Source: an uncultured Saprospiraceae bacterium
Lineage (GTDB): Bacteria > Bacteroidota > Bacteroidia > Chitinophagales > Saprospiraceae
Assembly: GCA_937973565.1 (NCBI GenBank)
Contig: CALJKQ010000007.1
Coordinates: forward strand, 1-35,792
Length of the DNA stretch: 35,792 nt
Direction: 5' to 3'
Shown in pieces: positions 31,099-35,792 of the stretch. Positions within the stretch are counted from its first letter, which is position 1. Every line of letters begins with the position of its first letter. The translations under genes and the position numbers were made by a program. The notes under the pieces were generated by a model. The model did not search any database, was not told the DNA's origin, and was given only the letters and a program-made list of their open reading frames with translations.

Positions 31099-31155
31099 GG
31101 GTAAGGTCGGCACTCCGGTCTGTAACTTTCATCGGAATTATCCGTTAATTCATCG

Positions 31156-31163
31156 TAATTTCG
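31156..31163 (+). promoter_or_regulatory. Possible -7 element TAATTTCG before the DUF4412 gene
   Basis: TAATTTCG matches TAnnTTTG except for one base and lies 58 bases upstream of the ATG at 31222. No clear -33 box at the usual distance. Confidence 0.35.
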
Positions 31164-31221
31164 CCCCTGCCGGAACCAAATGGCCTTCCGAAGGTTTATT
31201 CTTTAAAATCAAATTCAAAAA

Positions 31222-31926
31222 ATGAAACAAAAACTCTTATTTATTGCCTGTCTGTTTGTAATGGCCGGTAATCTATTTGGACAAAAACAAATTTCCGAAG
31301 GTAAAGTAGTAATGGAGCTCACAGATATTTCTTCTGACGACCCGCAAACAGCAGCCATGATGGAGATGATGAAAGGATCTCAAACCATCATCAACTTCAA
31401 TAAGACCGGACACTCATCCAAAATGTCAATGATGGGAGGAATGGTTGAAGTTAAGACTTACGTGAACAACGAAAACAAGATGTTCGATATGTTGATGGAC
31501 ATGATGGGACAAAAATTTTGGATCCAGTCTTCTTTGGATGAATTGTCAAAAGGCGAAGAAGCCAAACAGGCTCAAAATGCCAAAGTGGAATACAACAAAG
31601 AAAGCACCAAAAAAATCATGGGTTACAATTGTTATGCCATGACCGTGACTATGCCCGACAATCCGGATTTGAAACTTACCGGCTTTGTTACAGAAGACAT
31701 TAAAACCGATGCCAACATCATCCAGGGCATGCAGGCCATTAAATTTGCCGGCTTCCCAATCGAATATACTTTGACAACTCCAATGGTAAAAATGACTATG
31801 ACGGCAGTTGAAATCAAAGAAACAGCTGACGCATCTGACCTGACTGCCCAAACCGGCGGTTATACCAAGATGACCATGGACGAGTTTAAGAAAAAAATGG
31901 GGGGTATGGGAGGCTTCGGCTTCTGA
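31222..31926 (+). CDS. Exported Met-rich DUF4412-like protein
   Basis: A 234-residue protein with a signal peptide (MKQKLLFIACLFVMAGNLFG) and a mature domain of DUF4412 type. The family pattern includes repeated Met pairs (TAAMMEMMKG, MSMMGGMVE, MFDMLMDMMGQKFW), KKIMGYNCYAMTV, and the end KKKMGGMGGFGF. The function is unknown; the fold is probably periplasmic and lipocalin/LolA-like by analogy. The unusual Met content could bind copper or haem or just reflect a flexible hydrophobic surface. It is a single-gene transcript: a -7-like element precedes it and a strong terminator follows. Confidence 0.8.
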   Translation: MKQKLLFIACLFVMAGNLFGQKQISEGKVVMELTDISSDDPQTAAMMEMMKGSQTIINFNKTGHSSKMSMMGGMVEVKTYVNNENKMFDMLMDMMGQKFWIQSSLDELSKGEEAKQAQNAKVEYNKESTKKIMGYNCYAMTVTMPDNPDLKLTGFVTEDIKTDANIIQGMQAIKFAGFPIEYTLTTPMVKMTMTAVEIKETADASDLTAQTGGYTKMTMDEFKKKMGGMGGFGF

Positions 31927-31945
31927 TGCACCACCATAAAAATTG

Positions 31946-31970
31946 AAAAGGGGCCTAAAGCCCCTTTTTT
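31946..31970 (+). terminator. Intrinsic terminator after the DUF4412 gene
   Basis: AAAAGGGGC (31946-31954), loop CTAAA, GCCCCTTTT (31960-31968), with the T-run continuing to 31970. Perfect 9-bp stem with GC core, about 20 bases after the stop codon. Confidence 0.85.
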
Positions 31971-32026
31971 GTTTTATGAAACGTTAAAGTGTTGTGTCCG
32001 TTAGGGGTAAAACCGGTATTTTTTTG

Positions 32027-32034
32027 TACTTTTG
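32027..32034 (+). promoter_or_regulatory. -7 element TACTTTTG before the M14 peptidase gene
   Basis: TACTTTTG is a perfect TAnnTTTG match, 51 bases upstream of the ATG at 32086 and downstream of the terminator at 31970. It argues against the TTG start at 32032, which overlaps it. Confidence 0.5.
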
Positions 32035-32085
32035 CAACTTTCCGGAAATATCCGGTCTCAAAAATCAATAAGTCAAATTCCGGGT

Positions 32086-34455
32086 ATGAACCGTTTCATC
32101 TTTTCCCCCCTTGTTTTCCTTTTTTGTGTGATCAATGTATCGTTGGCCCAGGACCAGATGTATCACAGAGCCGTTGTAAACCTTCAAGGCAAAAATCCAT
32201 TGTTGCTGCTCAGAGCCGGAATACCCGTAGATCATGGCAAAATGGCCCCCGGCAGATCCTTTGAAAGCGACTTTTCTGAAGAAGAAATCCAAAAGATCGA
32301 AAAATTGGGTTTTGGTGTGGAAATCAAAATCAGGGATGTAGAGGCCTATTACGCCGATCCTAATCGTCCATCAGAACTCGTTCAATATACCCAGGCTTTA
32401 AGGGATTTTGATTGTAAAAGCAAGGTTTCAAAAATTGCAACGCCTTTCAACTACTTTGATGGATCAATGGGCGGCTACTTCCGATACGATGAAATGTTGT
32501 TCATCATGGAATGGATGAAAGACCTCTATCCTGAACTTGTAAGTAAAATGGATACCATTCGCGGTTACAAAACCCACGATGGCAATGTCATTACCTATCT
32601 TAAGATCAGCGACTTCCCCGCCATCGATGAAAACGAGCCCGAATTATTGTATACAGCTCTGCACCATGCAAGAGAGCCCAACTCTCTGTCGCAAATGATC
32701 TTTTATATGTGGTACCTTCTGGAAAACTACTACAAAAATCCGGAAATCAAATACCTGGTCGATCATACGGAAATGTATTTTGTTCCGTGTGTAAATCCGG
32801 ATGGATACAAAATCAACATTAAAAATAAGCCCGATGGCGGTGGTTTATGGCGAAAAAATGGTCGTAAAGATGAATCAGGCAAGCTCGTAGGTGTTGACCT
32901 CAACCGCAACTATGGCTACGAATGGGGCTACGACGACGAAGGTTCTTCTCCTAATCAGGGATCAGAAACCTACAGAGGAACAGCCGGATTTTCAGAACCC
33001 GAAACATCGGCCATCAGAGAATTTTGTGTGGCCCACAATTTTGTGATGGCACTCAATTTTCACACTTTCGGCAATCTTTTGATCCATCCATGGGGATACA
33101 ACGACCAGCCCACTGCTGAAAATCACATTTTTACAGCCATGGGCAATGTGTTGACAAAAGACAATTTTTTCAAAATGGGCACCGGCTCAGAAACCGTAGG
33201 TTATACAACCAATGGCGACAGCGATGACTACATGTATGGCGAACAGGGTGAAAAAAATAAGATTTACTCCTTTACCCCGGAAGTAGGCCCTTCATTTTGG
33301 CCGAGTCCGGGGGATATAGACATCCTCAACAAAAGCTGTCTGGAGATGAACCTTGCTTTACCCAGGCTGGCATTGGGGCTCGTAAGTCATGATGTGGCAG
33401 ATGTTTCCGATTTGCACATGGCAGATGATACTTTTTACCTTCATTTCAACAGACCGGGCTTTGGCAATAAGCCGGTAAATATACAGGTAGGCCTGGATGC
33501 CGGTATGGGAGACAATTCTTTGTCATTTTTATTCTCTAAAGCACAAGGTGAAGATACCCTGATTGCTTTCCCTTATCTCATCGATGCGGCAACTCTCAAT
33601 CCGGGTAAAAATGACGCCTACATTTATGTCAGGAAAGATTACGGTGATTTCTCCTCACTGGATTCCATCAAGGTAGAAGTATACTACGGAGATCTCAAAT
33701 TTCATTTTGCCGATGCAGCCAACAACACGGCTAAATGGCAGATTTTGGATGGCAGCTGGGGGGTAACGCCTGCCTCCTTTACCAGTGCTCCCACATCCAT
33801 TACAGACTCTCCATCCTCTTCATACGCAAGGGGTACTACTACTACGTTAAGGATGGCCAACCCTGTGGATCTTACAGAAGCAAATAGCCCATTGCTGACC
33901 TTCAATGCCCGTTGGAGCATCGAGAAAGGGTACGATTACGGTGCAGTATATGCATATACACTAACCGGAGATACGGTTTACCTTTGTGGCAAATATACAC
34001 ACCCGGGTACAGAAGATCAGAAAACCGGCTATCCGGTTTACGATGGTGTGCAGGAGAATTGGATCAAAGAAGTCATCGACTTATCCGCTTTTGAAGGAGA
34101 ATCGGAGCTGTACATCGATTTTGAAATCGTTTCCGATGGCTTCCTCGAAATGGATGGCTGGTACATAGATGATGTGGATGTGATTTCATTTAAACCCGTT
34201 TCCACAGCTACGCAGCAAGTTAAAGAAAACAATTCAAGGGCATACCCCAATCCCACCGCGGATGTTGTTAATATTGCAGCAGAGGCAGGAACCCTGATTA
34301 ATATTTTCGATGCCAGAGGTATCAAGGCTGCACATACGAAAGTAAGCACACAAGGTACTGTATCATTCAACGGCTTTGCCAATGGTTTGTACCACCTGGT
34401 TTGGACCAATGCAGCCGGCGTTCACCAATCAGCCAGTGTGACCTTGCTGAGATAA
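32086..34455 (+). CDS. T9SS-exported M14 zinc carboxypeptidase
   Basis: A 789-residue protein from ATG 32086, where a signal peptide starts (MNRFIFSPLVFLFCVINVSLAQ). After a propeptide-like part (about 23-130), the M14 domain (about 140-440) carries zinc ligands H194-A-R-E197 and H326 (NFHTFGN), substrate-binding VDLNRNYGYEW, and the catalytic Glu E399 in FTPEVGPSFWP. A beta-rich region follows (about 450-700), with a MAM/immune-inhibitor-like segment (LTFNARWSIEKGYDYGAVYAYT...MDGWYIDDVDV). The C-terminus (YPNPTADVVNI...GLYHLVW) is a T9SS type A sorting domain. It is expected to be secreted or anchored at the cell surface and to remove C-terminal residues from peptides. The next gene starts 6 bases later. 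Confidence 0.93.
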   Translation: MNRFIFSPLVFLFCVINVSLAQDQMYHRAVVNLQGKNPLLLLRAGIPVDHGKMAPGRSFESDFSEEEIQKIEKLGFGVEIKIRDVEAYYADPNRPSELVQYTQALRDFDCKSKVSKIATPFNYFDGSMGGYFRYDEMLFIMEWMKDLYPELVSKMDTIRGYKTHDGNVITYLKISDFPAIDENEPELLYTALHHAREPNSLSQMIFYMWYLLENYYKNPEIKYLVDHTEMYFVPCVNPDGYKINIKNKPDGGGLWRKNGRKDESGKLVGVDLNRNYGYEWGYDDEGSSPNQGSETYRGTAGFSEPETSAIREFCVAHNFVMALNFHTFGNLLIHPWGYNDQPTAENHIFTAMGNVLTKDNFFKMGTGSETVGYTTNGDSDDYMYGEQGEKNKIYSFTPEVGPSFWPSPGDIDILNKSCLEMNLALPRLALGLVSHDVADVSDLHMADDTFYLHFNRPGFGNKPVNIQVGLDAGMGDNSLSFLFSKAQGEDTLIAFPYLIDAATLNPGKNDAYIYVRKDYGDFSSLDSIKVEVYYGDLKFHFADAANNTAKWQILDGSWGVTPASFTSAPTSITDSPSSSYARGTTTTLRMANPVDLTEANSPLLTFNARWSIEKGYDYGAVYAYTLTGDTVYLCGKYTHPGTEDQKTGYPVYDGVQENWIKEVIDLSAFEGESELYIDFEIVSDGFLEMDGWYIDDVDVISFKPVSTATQQVKENNSRAYPNPTADVVNIAAEAGTLINIFDARGIKAAHTKVSTQGTVSFNGFANGLYHLVWTNAAGVHQSASVTLLR

Positions 34456-34461
34456 CCAGGC

Positions 34462-35792
34462 ATGGGAAAAGACAGGTACGTATCGGTTATCTTTCCCTTA
34501 GCCCTTCCGGCAGCCTATACATATAAAGTTCCCGCTTACCTTAACGGCGAAATTTTGCCGGGTATGCGGGTAGAGGCGCCCATCAGGCATAAAATTTATG
34601 CGGGCATCATTACCAAAGTTTCGGATGTTGCGGATACAGATCAGGAACCGCGACCCTTTTTTTCCCTGCTGGATGATAAGCCTATTGTCTCTCCTCTGCA
34701 ACTCGATTTTTGGACTTGGATGGCGAGGTACTACTGCTGCACCATAGGTGAAGTGATGGAAGCTGCCCTTCCTGGAGGAATGAAACTCAGCAGTGAAACA
34801 CGGGTGGTCATCGACGAAGAAGTGCAGGAGCACATGGTAGATGCCTTGACCAATGAGGAGTATCTCGTTACAGAGGCCCTGTCGATTCGGGGTGAACTCA
34901 CCCTCGACCAGGTTAAAGATATCCTCCAAAAGAAAAGCATCATGCCGGTAATCAGAAGCCTGCAGGATAAAAAATTGCTGCGATTGGTCGAATCACTCAC
35001 CGAAAAATTTAAACCCAGGATTGTAAGATTTGTAGAATTTTCTCCGGGCCTCAACAACAACGATGAAGAAATTCAAAAGGCATTGGATAAAGTTGAGAAA
35101 TTCCCCCGTCAATACCAGGCAATGATGAGCTTCCTCGATCGTGAAGAAGCAGGGGCCATGCCCATGCAGGAATTACTCACAAAATCAGGTGTAGATCATA
35201 GTGTTATCAATGCCCTTATAAAAAAAGGATATTTTGTTGTACACGAAAAGGAAGTATCGCGCATTGGAGCAGGCACTGACACTGGCCTTGAATTGCCTGC
35301 CCTCAGCGATGAACAACAAAGTGCCCTGCAAGCCATCCATGGGGCATTTGAACAAAAAAAACCGGTTTTATTACATGGTGTTACGGGCTCAGGAAAGACA
35401 CGACTCTACGTCGAACTGATCGCACAATGCCTTAGAGAAGGTAAACAGGTTTTGTATCTTTTACCGGAGATTGCCCTTACATCCCAAATTGTGGAAAGGT
35501 TGTATGAAATCTTTGGCAACAGTGTTTTATTGTACCACAGCAAGATGCCCGACATGGAAAGGGTAGAGGTGTGGAAAGAAGCATCCGGTAAAGCGCGTTT
35601 GATCATTGCTGCACGGTCCGGTATATTTTTACCTTTTCACAATCCGGGTCTTATCATTGTTGACGAAGAACACGACCCTTCCTATAAGCAGACTAGTCCT
35701 AACCCACATTACAACGCCCGCGATGTAGCCCTCTACCTGGCTTATAAATTTGAATGCCCCATTATCCTGGGATCGGCCACACCTTCGCTGGA
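34462..35792 (+). CDS. priA: Primosomal protein N' (PriA helicase), 3' end outside the window
   Basis: The first 443 codons of PriA, the 3'-5' helicase that reloads the replisome at stalled forks. The N-terminal 3' DNA-binding domain (about 1-105; VIFPLALPAAYTYKVP, GMRVEAPIRHKIYAGII, YYCCTIGEVMEAALPGGMK) is followed by a winged-helix part (about 110-260) and the helicase core with GVTGSGKTRLY (Walker A), LLPEIALTSQ, ARSGIFLPF and the DEEH box (VDEEHDPSYKQ), up to LGSATPSL at the edge. The Zn-binding and second RecA-like domains are outside. The start at ATG 34462 is 6 bases after the M14 stop. No frameshift is seen in the visible part. Confidence 0.96.
   Translation, partial: MGKDRYVSVIFPLALPAAYTYKVPAYLNGEILPGMRVEAPIRHKIYAGIITKVSDVADTDQEPRPFFSLLDDKPIVSPLQLDFWTWMARYYCCTIGEVMEAALPGGMKLSSETRVVIDEEVQEHMVDALTNEEYLVTEALSIRGELTLDQVKDILQKKSIMPVIRSLQDKKLLRLVESLTEKFKPRIVRFVEFSPGLNNNDEEIQKALDKVEKFPRQYQAMMSFLDREEAGAMPMQELLTKSGVDHSVINALIKKGYFVVHEKEVSRIGAGTDTGLELPALSDEQQSALQAIHGAFEQKKPVLLHGVTGSGKTRLYVELIAQCLREGKQVLYLLPEIALTSQIVERLYEIFGNSVLLYHSKMPDMERVEVWKEASGKARLIIAARSGIFLPFHNPGLIIVDEEHDPSYKQTSPNPHYNARDVALYLAYKFECPIILGSATPSL

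Noticed and set aside
30478..31113. 211-codon minus-strand frame opposite the exonuclease gene.
   Set aside because: The plus-strand frame has all DEDDh residues; the opposite frame has no motif.

Overview
The window looks like the chromosome of a free-living member of the phylum Bacteroidota, possibly from the Saprospiria/Chitinophagia part of the phylum. Evidence for this is the conserved mutY-ssb-gldE-gldD block, two proteins with type IX secretion (T9SS) C-terminal sorting domains, SprB-like repeats, a propeller-type LytS/LytTR two-component pair, a DUF6660-like small protein beside a CzcA-type pump, and promoter -7 elements of the form TAnnTTTG. No rRNA, tRNA, CRISPR array, transposase or integrase is visible.

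Region 1 (1 to about 13.2 kb) is an AT-rich accessory region, all genes on the + strand. Three long imperfect palindromes (483-617, 9868-10003, 11676-11811) have the layout of integron attC sites. Each has a short outer core repeat, a long inner stem and a variable loop, and each lies directly 3' of a gene. They split the region into cassette-like units: a truncated unknown gene (1-477); a 9.4 kb divalent metal efflux operon (DUF6660-like protein, RND pump fused to its TolC-like outer-membrane channel, membrane-fusion lipoprotein, membrane methyltransferase, Zn/Cd/Pb-type P-type ATPase); and an AraC regulator, a VOC protein and a TfoX C-terminal-domain protein. A second family of inverted repeats (671-760, 9733-9818) lies inside both ends of the metal unit. 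An unknown 274-residue protein and a small exported plug-like protein follow. A degenerate 8-bp tandem repeat (13264-13365) marks the change to the core region.

Region 2 (13.4-18.0 kb, + strand) has higher GC and is housekeeping. It holds mutY, ssb, gldE and gldD (DNA repair and replication, then gliding/T9SS-associated membrane proteins) and an exported thioredoxin-like protein. It converges, with two bases between stop codons, on a large T9SS cargo protein with a gingipain-like (C25) fold that seems to lack the catalytic dyad.

Region 3 (20.9-28.0 kb, - strand) appears to be one operon: nitroreductase, M28 aminopeptidase, hpt, LytS-like sensor kinase and LytTR response regulator, with 4-base overlaps or short gaps. 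A PorT-like outer-membrane barrel gene lies upstream of it.

Region 4 (28.2 kb to the end, + strand) holds engB, a PlsB/PlsC-type acyltransferase, an ERI1-like exonuclease, a Met-rich DUF4412 protein with a clear terminator, a T9SS-exported M14 carboxypeptidase, and the first 443 codons of priA, cut by the window edge.

All calls rest on reading motifs in the sequence; no database search was possible. The strongest candidate for something under-described is the attC-like array without a visible integrase, carrying a whole efflux operon as one unit.
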